Positions 1-6,549 of a stretch of 43,767 bases of DNA are shown here, in pieces. The notes under the pieces are model-generated. The model was given only the letters and a program-made list of their open reading frames with translations. It had not been told where the DNA came from and did no database searches. The stretch comes from Paenibacillus timonensis (GTDB lineage Bacteria; Bacillota; Bacilli; Paenibacillales; Paenibacillaceae). The position numbers were made by a program, and so were the translations under genes. Location of the stretch: NCBI RefSeq assembly GCF_022427145.1, contig NZ_JAKSXN010000048.1, positions 1-43,767 of the forward strand. Direction: 5' to 3'. Position 1 is the first letter of the stretch. Every line of letters begins with the position of its first letter.

Positions 1-9
1 ATTAGTGTG

Positions 10-118
10 GATTTGAGCAATTAGATTAGATTTGAGCAATAGATTAGATTTGAGCAATAGATTGGATTTGAGCAATAGATTGGATTTGGGCAATAGATTG
101 GATCTAAGCAATTAGTTA
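10..118. repeat. Tandem 18-bp repeat, about six copies
   Basis: Six head-to-tail copies of an 18-19 bp unit (consensus gatttgagcaatagattg) run from 10 to about 118. The middle copies are nearly identical and the outer ones diverge. No ORF with a ribosome binding site uses this stretch. The array begins close to the window edge, so more copies could lie to the left. Function unknown. Confidence 0.85.
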
Positions 119-197
119 GGATTAAGAGCTTTAATAGATCAGCTAGGTGTAATTAGATGCTAGTCGGCAAGCTTCCCCCAGCAAACACACCCCCTTA

Positions 198-1100
198 TTA
201 GGCTGCTATGGAAAGAGGGGGATTCGGATGGGCTGCGATCAGTTGGCGGTAACAGAGCGCAGGAGTCGTCATACACATTTGCAGCAACTTCCGGCACATT
301 GCCGTTTTTTTCGGCTGTAAGCGTAGATGCCGGCGCACGGTGTACTCGTTCAGGTACGCCTGCAGATACTTATGTCCCAGAGCTGCGTAGGTACTCGTCA
401 ACGATTTCCATGCCTCCCGCACCACTTTACGCAAAGGCAAATACAACCGGAAGGTCAAGGGAAACGAGGGAAGCGTCGAAGTACTTACCTCCACGTGATC
501 ATTGATGAACGCAGCAAGCTGTTGTCGGCTTGCTCTTCTACCGTCTCCTCTTTTTTGCGGTATCAAATGGATCTTCACCTGTTCGGGCTCGCCTGACTCC
601 GTTACTGTACACCCCGCTACGACCGCCAAGGCGTAGGGATGCGAAAGCTGGCAACGGTTTGGGTCATATCCGTACTGATCGCTGTTCACCTTCACGTCCC
701 CCCTTAACAGCTCCCGGGCATCGAATTCCCCGACGGCATGGCGTATTTTGTGGAGCAATAACCAGGCGGTCTTGTAGGTGACCTGGATCACCTGGCTCAG
801 CCGCATCGCCGAGATGCCGTCTGGAAGCAGGAACAACTCCAGCGCCTGGAACCACTTCAACAGAGACAGACGCGTTCCTTCAAAAATCGTGCCGACCAAA
901 GCTGACGTTTGATGTGCACACCTTCCGCACTCGAACAAGGGGATGCGCCGAGATGTCACGCGGCTGCAACGCGTATAAGCACAGCGCGGACAAACAAAGC
1001 CGTTCGGCCACTTCATCGCGATCAACGCCTCCATGCACTCTTCCTCGCTAGAATAACGGCTTCTGGTTGGTTGAAGAGTTGATTCCGCAGTTACTTCCAT
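198..1100 (-). CDS. IS1595-like transposase-family protein, probably catalytically inactive
   Basis: The protein is about 300 residues. The N-terminus has a zinc-ribbon of the IS1595/ISXO2 type (CPRC near residue 40, CGRC near 65, after EECMEALIAMKWPNG), followed by the helical region TYKTAWLLLHKIRHAV typical of that family. The C-terminus keeps the HKYLQAYLNEYTVRRH segment that ends the DDE domain. The residues expected to be the first Asp (usually in a VDET-like motif) read KVNSDQYGY here, and no NTIE-like glutamate is visible, so transposition activity is doubtful. The start is set by GGGAGGG seven bases upstream of ATG 1100; an in-frame ATG at 1121 lacks a good site. No terminal inverted repeats or target duplication were seen around the gene. 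It may be a degenerate or domesticated IS gene. Its promoter is unusual (see 1128-1181). Confidence 0.75.
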   Translation of the reverse strand: MEVTAESTLQPTRSRYSSEEECMEALIAMKWPNGFVCPRCAYTRCSRVTSRRIPLFECGRCAHQTSALVGTIFEGTRLSLLKWFQALELFLLPDGISAMRLSQVIQVTYKTAWLLLHKIRHAVGEFDARELLRGDVKVNSDQYGYDPNRCQLSHPYALAVVAGCTVTESGEPEQVKIHLIPQKRGDGRRASRQQLAAFINDHVEVSTSTLPSFPLTFRLYLPLRKVVREAWKSLTSTYAALGHKYLQAYLNEYTVRRHLRLQPKKTAMCRKLLQMCMTTPALCYRQLIAAHPNPPLSIAA

Positions 1101-1127
1101 AGTTTTTCCCTCCCAAAGCAATAAACG

Positions 1128-1141
1128 CGCACATACGTTCC
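1128..1141 (-). promoter_or_regulatory. Second LexA-like box downstream of the -10 element
   Basis: The minus strand reads GGAACGTATGTGCG, with an intact GAAC-GTAT-GT core and a weaker right half. It lies 12 bp past the -10 hexamer, where the transcript should begin. On its own the match is weak; paired with the box at 1160-1173 it supports SOS-type control. Confidence 0.35.
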
Positions 1142-1152
1142 CTTTGTGTTAA

Positions 1153-1181
1153 ATTATACCAAACAAATGTTCTCATTTCAA
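1153..1181 (-). promoter_or_regulatory. Sigma-A promoter of the transposase-like gene
   Basis: On the minus strand TTGAAA (1181-1176) is followed by a 17-bp spacer and a perfect TATAAT (1158-1153), about 50 bp upstream of the ATG. This is one of the best sigma-A promoter matches in the window. The spacer contains a LexA-like palindrome. Confidence 0.75.
1160..1173 (-). promoter_or_regulatory. LexA-like (SOS) box in the promoter spacer
   Basis: The minus strand reads AGAACATTTGTTTG between the -35 and -10 elements. The Bacillus-type LexA/DinR consensus is CGAACRNRYGTTYC. The GAAC and GTT half-sites with a four-base gap fit; a few outer and inner positions differ. A site between -35 and -10 would block RNA polymerase. 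Identified by eye only. Confidence 0.45.
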
Positions 1182-1230
1182 GTCTAGCTTATTGTTTTTT
1201 TCTTACCGATTCCTAACTTCCTGATCAATA

Positions 1231-1580
1231 GGGATAATCGTGCAAAGGGGGCAGTGGAGGGGGACTGTGGGGGTGGCAGGGATTCAGCAAGACGAGACTG
1301 CAGCAAGTTGCGGGGAGGACGGGGAAGATGCGACAGAGAAAGACAGCAGCAGTAGGGCTGTGGAAGACAGGGAGGATGCGGCAGGGTGAGGCAGCGGGTG
1401 CAGGTTACGGGAGGAGGGAAGGATGCGCGAGGACGCGCAAGGACGCGCAAGGACGCGCAAGGACGCAACAGCAGTAGAGTGAAGCCACGTGCATCAGGTT
1501 GCAGGAAGACGGAGAGGATGCAACAAGGTGAGACAGCAGCATTAGGGTGCGGGAGAGGCATCTGCTCTCCCGTCCTCGCG
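1231..1580. repeat. Gene-free repetitive stretch with 10-bp tandem repeats
   Basis: The region between the transposase-like gene and the next gene holds no credible ORF. It is purine-rich and built from degenerate repeats such as ggatgcgacag and gacagcagcagtaggg. There are three exact 10-bp copies of ggacgcgcaa at 1431-1460 with degenerate copies on both sides (1421-1470). Its left end, gggataatcgtgcaaag (1231-1247), is identical to a 17-mer at 33800-33816, so the stretch probably belongs to a dispersed intergenic repeat family. Confidence 0.6.
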
Positions 1581-1588
1581 CCATGAAC

Positions 1589-2413
1589 TTAATCGACAAC
1601 CTTCTGTGCGGCGATTTTTGCCATCGCGTGCTGATGGGGGATGCCGGAGGAGTTGCAGTCGAACACGACCTCCGCGCTGTCCCGGATCAGCCAGTCGCGG
1701 TATAACGCGAGAAGCTCGCCGGAATGCCAGGGGTAGGCGAAAGGTTCCTTTTCCGGCGGCGGGGCAATGAAAGGTTTTTGCACGAACACGTTAAACACGT
1801 GCAGACCTCCATCCCGGGTAAAACGCTGATAACTCGCGAATACATCCGCTCTCTCCTCCGCCGGGAGATAGTGCAGTACGCCGCTCGAATGCAAAATATC
1901 GAATTCCGTATCGAGCCGGAAGTCGCGGATGTCGGCCTTAAACACGTTGACGTGCACCCCTGCACGGTCTGCTAGCCGTTTGGTCTTCTCAATGCCGGCA
2001 TCGGTCACGTCGAACGCGGTGACCTCATAGCCGTTGCGGGCCAGGAAAACCGCGTCTTTTCCTTCCCCGCAGCCGATGTCGAGCACCTTAAGCGGACGGG
2101 TTGGGGGCATCCATTGCAGGATTTGATAACAAGAGGAATTCGGCTCCGTCCCCCAGTAATACTCGGGAATCCGGTACTGCTCCTCGTAGATCGTCACCGG
2201 CTCCGCTTGGGCGGCATACCCTAGCAGCTTGTCGACCGTGACGCCCAGAATGCCGGCCAGCGGGGGCAAAAGGGTGATATCGGGCATCGTCTGGGCGTTT
2301 TCCCATTTGGAGACTGCCTGGAAGGACAGTCCTAGTTTCTGGGCCAGCTCGTCCTGGGTCCATCCCTTTTCCTTTCGGTACCGGATGATCGTGCGGGCCA
2401 ACTGTTCTTTCAT
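1589..2413 (-). CDS. XRE-family HTH domain fused to SAM-dependent methyltransferase
   Basis: Residues about 4-58 form a lambda-repressor/XRE helix-turn-helix (LGLSFQAVSKWENAQTMPD and a second-helix region ending VDKLLG). From about residue 90 a class I Rossmann methyltransferase follows, with motif I VLDIGCGEGKDAVFLA, an acidic motif II (VTAFDVT) and motif IV-like FDILHSSGVLHYL, closest in feel to TehB/UbiG-type enzymes. The fused layout suggests a regulator that methylates or binds a small molecule, but the substrate cannot be read from the sequence. AAGGAG lies ten bases before ATG 2413; an in-frame GTG at 2422 is only one base from that site and is less likely. The gene stands alone, with its back to a terminator and the cellulase gene on the same strand. 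Confidence 0.85.
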   Translation of the reverse strand: MKEQLARTIIRYRKEKGWTQDELAQKLGLSFQAVSKWENAQTMPDITLLPPLAGILGVTVDKLLGYAAQAEPVTIYEEQYRIPEYYWGTEPNSSCYQILQWMPPTRPLKVLDIGCGEGKDAVFLARNGYEVTAFDVTDAGIEKTKRLADRAGVHVNVFKADIRDFRLDTEFDILHSSGVLHYLPAEERADVFASYQRFTRDGGLHVFNVFVQKPFIAPPPEKEPFAYPWHSGELLALYRDWLIRDSAEVVFDCNSSGIPHQHAMAKIAAQKVVD

Positions 2414-2482
2414 CTGCTTCACGCTCCTTGGTATCCCTATTGTAGGGGGCGATCACGCAACCGCACAATAACCCGTTCCTAG

Positions 2483-2522
2483 AAAAAAACGCCCGACTCA
2501 ACCGTCGGTTGAGTCGGGCGTT
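2483..2522 (-). terminator. Intrinsic terminator of the GH5 cellulase gene
   Basis: There is a perfect 16-bp stem (2488-2503 with 2507-2522) closed by a 3-base loop. On the minus strand a run of seven Ts follows (2489-2483). It lies directly after the cellulase stop codon and before the XRE-methyltransferase gene. Confidence 0.95.
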
Positions 2523-2538
2523 CTTGCCCGTGCTCGCT

Positions 2539-4275
2539 TTATTGCGGGATGGCCTGGCCCTTCACGGCGGTACCGGTCTTGGTCAGCTTATAGCTGACGA
2601 TCTCCCCGCTCCAGAAATGGAACTTCAGCGTCACTTCGCCGTCCTTCACCTCTTTGAAGAACTCCGGCAGCAGCTTGATTTGTCCGGACGCCAAGTCCGG
2701 CATAAACGTATAGCCGAACTCTTTGTACGAGGTCCAGTTTTGCGGACCGGCGAAGCTGCCGTCGGCGTAAAACGCCTCCATCGTCGCCAACTGGTTCCCG
2801 TTAAACCGAATCGGGATGGTGAAGGCATCGGTCGTGCCCGCCGCATCGCTCAGGATGGGGGTGTCATAGACGCACACTTTCATCCGCCAGTCGGGCCCGT
2901 AGCTGAATCGGGCGGATAACGTGGCATGAAGGCCCAGGTGCGAGTGCTTCGTCAAACGGGTCAACAGCCCGGACTTCAGCGTCAGTTCCTCGCCGTTCAG
3001 CTCGTAATCGCTGCCTTTCTTCAGCTTCTGTCTGTCCGCAAACAAAGCGGTGAGCGGATTGTCGTTCAATTGGAGTTTGATCTTGACATCCTTGATTTCC
3101 GCGCCTTTTCGTACATACACGAGATCGGTTTCCGCGGTCGCGACGCGTTTTTTCCAACTCGCCTTCATGAGCTGGTACAGCTCCTCATCCGACCATTTAT
3201 AAGTCAACCGGCCGAAATGCTGGCCATTATCCCACAGCATATGGGTGATCCGTTTCGACTGCACGTCATTCAACAGGTAATCGAAAAATTTGAGCTTTTC
3301 ACCTTGCTCGATGACGGCGGTGCTCCGATCAAAACCAAGCAGGCCGTACTCGCCAAGAATAACGGGGATGCCTTTAGCAACCAACGTGTAGTATACGTTG
3401 TCAAAGGTGGTGACGATGTCCTGCTGGGTATCTTTTTCAAACCGGTAATACCCGGCGATATTGACGCTAAACGGCCAAAAGCCGTAATAATGCACCGTTG
3501 CGATCAGATTCGGATCGTTCAAGCTGCGGATCGTCTCGTACAACTGGTCCAGATCCTCTTGCGCCGGAGACGTTTCCCGCGTCGGCAACACTAGCGGGCG
3601 CACGGCGTTCTGGCTCCCCGACTCCCGAACGATCGAGTGGAAGGACGTGGTCAGTTCGCGCAGCATCTCGTATTGCTTGGCGCGGTCCGTTGTCCCGCCG
3701 TCGGTAAACCGCGGCTCGTTGATGCTTTCGAACAACAGCTTGGAGGGATAATCCTTGAACCGGTCAGCGATTTGTTCCCACAGCGCGTTATAGCGGGCCA
3801 ACACCTCGTCATGGTTCTTCTCCATATGGCTAACCCAAAGCCAGGAGTCGTGATGGATATTGATCATGACGTACAGCTTGGCGTCGAGTGCCCAGTCCAC
3901 GACTTCCTGGACCCGGTCCAGATAAGCCGGTTCAATTTGATAATTCGGGGCATCGCCGAGATGGACGTCCCAGGTTACCGGGATCCGGATGCTTTTGTAG
4001 CCTTGAGCGGCAATCGTTTGAATCAGTTCCTTCGTCACCCGGGGATTGCCCCAGGACGTTTCGTCGTCGCCGGTGGCGTCCAACGTATTGCCCAGATTCC
4101 ATCCCGGCTGCATCGCCTCAACCACCGCTTGCATGGAGCGTTTGGACGGTGCGCTCGTGGACGGGTCGGCCGCCGCGGCTTTGGCCCCCGGCGCCGCTAC
4201 GCCGGCAAATAAGGCTGCCAGCAGCGCAGCGGCTAAGGCCAGCGCGAGCGCGGATTTACGTTTGCTTTTCCTCAT
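2539..4275 (-). CDS. Secreted GH5 endo-glucanase with Ig-like and CBM46-type modules
   Basis: The 578-residue preprotein has a basic, Ala/Leu-rich signal peptide ending near AKAAAA (residue ~36). A GH5 catalytic barrel spans about 45-380. It has GWNLGNTLDA near the start, NIHHD at 139-143, the acid/base glutamate in SINEP (E187) and the nucleophile in LGEYG (E309). About 385-475 is an Ig-like (CBM_X2) module and about 480-570 a CBM46-like module, the GH5-Ig-CBM46 layout known from Bacillus cellulases that cleave beta-1,4-glucans or xyloglucan. The first in-frame ATG (4353) would put 26 extra residues before the signal peptide. GGAGGAGG 14 bases upstream of ATG 4275 (11 from an in-frame TTG at 4278) sets the start. 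A cre site lies just upstream, so glucose repression is likely. Confidence 0.92.
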   Translation of the reverse strand: MRKSKRKSALALALAAALLAALFAGVAAPGAKAAAADPSTSAPSKRSMQAVVEAMQPGWNLGNTLDATGDDETSWGNPRVTKELIQTIAAQGYKSIRIPVTWDVHLGDAPNYQIEPAYLDRVQEVVDWALDAKLYVMINIHHDSWLWVSHMEKNHDEVLARYNALWEQIADRFKDYPSKLLFESINEPRFTDGGTTDRAKQYEMLRELTTSFHSIVRESGSQNAVRPLVLPTRETSPAQEDLDQLYETIRSLNDPNLIATVHYYGFWPFSVNIAGYYRFEKDTQQDIVTTFDNVYYTLVAKGIPVILGEYGLLGFDRSTAVIEQGEKLKFFDYLLNDVQSKRITHMLWDNGQHFGRLTYKWSDEELYQLMKASWKKRVATAETDLVYVRKGAEIKDVKIKLQLNDNPLTALFADRQKLKKGSDYELNGEELTLKSGLLTRLTKHSHLGLHATLSARFSYGPDWRMKVCVYDTPILSDAAGTTDAFTIPIRFNGNQLATMEAFYADGSFAGPQNWTSYKEFGYTFMPDLASGQIKLLPEFFKEVKDGEVTLKFHFWSGEIVSYKLTKTGTAVKGQAIPQ

Positions 4276-4306
4276 CAATTCGTTTCGAACCTCCTCCAGT
4301 TTTCTT

Positions 4307-4321
4307 TTGAAAGCGTTTACC
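4307..4321. promoter_or_regulatory. cre (CcpA) site upstream of the cellulase
   Basis: TTGAAAGCGTTTACC matches 14 of 15 positions of the Bacillus cre consensus WTGNAANCGNWNNCW. It sits 32 bp before the cellulase ATG, where binding would block initiation or early elongation. Catabolite control of a cellulase is expected. Confidence 0.7.
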
Positions 4322-4380
4322 AGATAATAAAATACCATGGTCGTCGATCTCAAAATACCTGAAAAACTAGGAGGAATTTC

Positions 4381-4431
4381 ATGGCTAAATTGGATAAAAC
4401 CTCATTTCTTTCGCCAAGCCAGGAAATATAA
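4381..4431 (+). other. Orphan start region: strong RBS and 16-codon ORF
   Basis: TAGGAGGAATTTC lies directly before an ATG that opens a 16-codon frame (MAKLDKTSFLSPSQEI). The frame runs antisense into the 3' end of the YitT-type gene. An AGGAGG this well placed normally belongs to a real gene, so this may be the 5' stub of a gene lost by rearrangement, or a small peptide gene. No homology is recognised. Confidence 0.3.
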
Positions 4432-5058
4432 GGGGCGCTTCCCGATGACCGAAGGGGTGTGCAGCCATTTGACGATCCGGGTGGACAGCCATTGGCAGAG
4501 CAGGGCTTGAATGATGATTTTCCAATCGATGACGAGCGCCGTAAGGAGAAAGATCCCGCCGTTCATCCAGAATAACGCCGAGCCGGGGTTCACCCGCTTC
4601 CGCTTGGCAATGGCGAGCGCAACGAAGCCGATTCCGCCGTTCGTTACCCGTTCCTTGAACAGAATGGAAATGCCGATGCCCAGAAACAGGGAACCGGCAA
4701 GCAGGTTGACCCAAACGTTGGCAAAGGGGGTATGGAAGTACACTTCAAAATAATTTACGGATACCGAAGTTACCGTGATGACCATGATGGTCCCGATCGC
4801 GCTGATCCGCCCCAAGTAATGGACGGCAAACAGGAGAAACGAGATGTTGGTCAGCCATAAGCCAAGGCTCATCGGCAGCTCGAACCAATAATTCAGCAGC
4901 ACGGCAATGCCTGCGCCGCCGCCGGAGGGGATCGAATGGGGGAACAGGAATACGCCCATGGCGAAGCCTTGGATCAGCGAGCCGGCGATGATATGGGAGC
5001 TCTTTTGCCATAAGCGGCGCAGAAAATAAGCCCGGACGGGGGAACGTTTCATCGACAC
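4402..5058 (-). CDS. YitT-family integral membrane protein without a DUF2179 tail
   Basis: About 218 residues with five to six hydrophobic segments. The GSLIQGFAMGVFLFPHSIPSGGGAGIA stretch contains the YitT-family signature (small residues, P-x-x-IPSGG, then GIA), and ERVTNGGIGFVALAI is the repeat-like second half. Usual YitT proteins are about 280 residues and end in a soluble DUF2179 domain. This one stops after the last membrane segment (WLHTPSVIGKRPLYFLAWRKK), so it is a short family member or a truncated copy. The transport role of the family is not established. AAGGA is eight bases before GTG 5058; ATG 5067 is too close to it and ATG 5052 somewhat far. The 3' end overlaps a plus-strand orphan start region. 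Confidence 0.75.
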   Translation of the reverse strand: MSMKRSPVRAYFLRRLWQKSSHIIAGSLIQGFAMGVFLFPHSIPSGGGAGIAVLLNYWFELPMSLGLWLTNISFLLFAVHYLGRISAIGTIMVITVTSVSVNYFEVYFHTPFANVWVNLLAGSLFLGIGISILFKERVTNGGIGFVALAIAKRKRVNPGSALFWMNGGIFLLTALVIDWKIIIQALLCQWLSTRIVKWLHTPSVIGKRPLYFLAWRKK

Positions 5059-5259
5059 GAAAATCATCCTTCAAGAAGATGGAATGGCAGGCTAGTCCTG
5101 CTTATACAGCCTATGCGCCCGAGCAGGCGGGCATGCCAAGGACACCTGCCCAATCCATGTTTTGTTGCCGGAGAAAAAGGGTTTAGGGGGAGAAATATGG
5201 AATAAAAGGGTTGTACATAACAGGGTGAAACCCAATCAGCCGATGAAGGGTGAGCATGC

Positions 5260-6549
5260 ATGACCATTCTTAAGGATATTATTCTTCAGCTGTTCTTTGC
5301 CCATATGCCGTTCGTCATGTTTAGCGTGTACTATCGCGATCAATCCCGGAACTACACGCAGAAATTCATCGCGTTTTCCAGCATGATTTGTTTGTTCCTT
5401 TCGATGACCTTCGGGGCCAGCGTGGTTAACGGTTATTTTTACGACATCAGGTATACCATCATGTTTTTCGGGTTGATATTCGGGGGACTTCAGACGGGGT
5501 TCGCCCTATTGGCGGAGTTTCTTATGTATCGTTTATATATTGGGGGCGACGGGACGTTCATTGCGATGGTGATCATGCTGGTGACGTTCCCAGGTTCTTA
5601 CTTGCTGTACCGCATGTACCGGAAATCCGAAAAAAAGTCGCTGATTTTATTGCTGGCGGGCGTGTTTTTTTCCGTAACGCCGCTTCTGTTCGTTTATCTG
5701 GAAAATCCGGAATCGGTCATCCGCAATCTGAGTTTTCATTTATTGGTTATCCCGATGCAGAACTTGGTAGGCTGCTGGCTGCTGATTACTTTGTTCAGAA
5801 AAGCGGTTACCGATAAAGAGTTGTTCATCAGCTATGGGCAAAACGAACGGGTTCGGGCCATCAGTCACGTGGCGGCTTCGCTGGTCCATGAGGTACGGAA
5901 TCCGCTGACCGCGGTGAAAGGGTTTCTTACGTTGATCCGCGACGGAGCGGCGGATCGGGGGCGGATTGAACGCTACATTGAAATTTGCATGAGCGAAATC
6001 GCCCGCACGGAATACATCTTATCCGAGTATCTGGCCATATCCAAGCCGATCGGCGATAAGCAAGAGCCTACCGACCTGGAGGAAATGCTGCGGATCACGA
6101 AGGATGTCATGAGCCCGTATGCGAACATGCATAACGTGTTGCTCGAAATCAGCCATCCGCCGGAGCCGGTATGGATTTTGGCCAATCCCGATAAAATGAA
6201 GCAGGTGCTAGTGAATTTCATCAAGAACGCCGTCGAAGCCTGTGCCGAAGTGCCGCATTCTCGGGGCAAGGTTACTTTGCGGCTGCAGATCGAGTCGCGT
6301 CGGGTCATTTTAACGATTCAGGATAACGGGGTCGGCATGACTGATGAACAGGCCAAACGTCTCGGATCGATCTACTTTTCCACCAAATCCTCCGGGACAG
6401 GGCTGGGCATGACCTTCTCCTATCAGGCGATCCTCTCTTTTGGCGGCACGGTAAACGTGGAAAGCGAACCCGGAGCGGGGACGAAGTTTACGATTAGTTT
6501 GCCGATTTACACCCGAAACGAAGAAGCAAGGGAGAGGGTTGAAGGATGA
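5260..6549 (+). CDS. KinB-like membrane sensor histidine kinase
   Basis: The 429-residue protein has an N-terminal membrane domain of six hydrophobic segments (about 5-180), resembling the 5TM-LYT sensor region of sporulation kinase KinB. A HisKA domain follows with phospho-acceptor His210 in SLVHEVRNPLTAVKG. The C-terminal ATPase domain has an N box around FIKNAVEAC, a G1 box DNGVGM, a G2 region GTGLGMTFS and a final GAGTKFTISLP. No PAS domain is visible. In bacilli, kinases of this class feed phosphate into the Spo0F/Spo0A relay; which relay this one serves is inference. The stop codon overlaps the start of the next gene (ATGA), so kinase and binding protein are probably translated together. 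The RBS is AAGGGTGA before ATG 5260. No response regulator gene lies alongside. Confidence 0.85.
   Translation: MTILKDIILQLFFAHMPFVMFSVYYRDQSRNYTQKFIAFSSMICLFLSMTFGASVVNGYFYDIRYTIMFFGLIFGGLQTGFALLAEFLMYRLYIGGDGTFIAMVIMLVTFPGSYLLYRMYRKSEKKSLILLLAGVFFSVTPLLFVYLENPESVIRNLSFHLLVIPMQNLVGCWLLITLFRKAVTDKELFISYGQNERVRAISHVAASLVHEVRNPLTAVKGFLTLIRDGAADRGRIERYIEICMSEIARTEYILSEYLAISKPIGDKQEPTDLEEMLRITKDVMSPYANMHNVLLEISHPPEPVWILANPDKMKQVLVNFIKNAVEACAEVPHSRGKVTLRLQIESRRVILTIQDNGVGMTDEQAKRLGSIYFSTKSSGTGLGMTFSYQAILSFGGTVNVESEPGAGTKFTISLPIYTRNEEARERVEG

Noticed and set aside
10..118. Possible CRISPR array
   Set aside because: The units are contiguous 18-mers without spacers, and no cas gene is present.
1184..1599. 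Overlapping short ORFs in the repetitive stretch
   Set aside because: They have low-complexity, Cys/Leu/Pro- or Arg-rich sequence created by tandem repeats, with no ribosome site.
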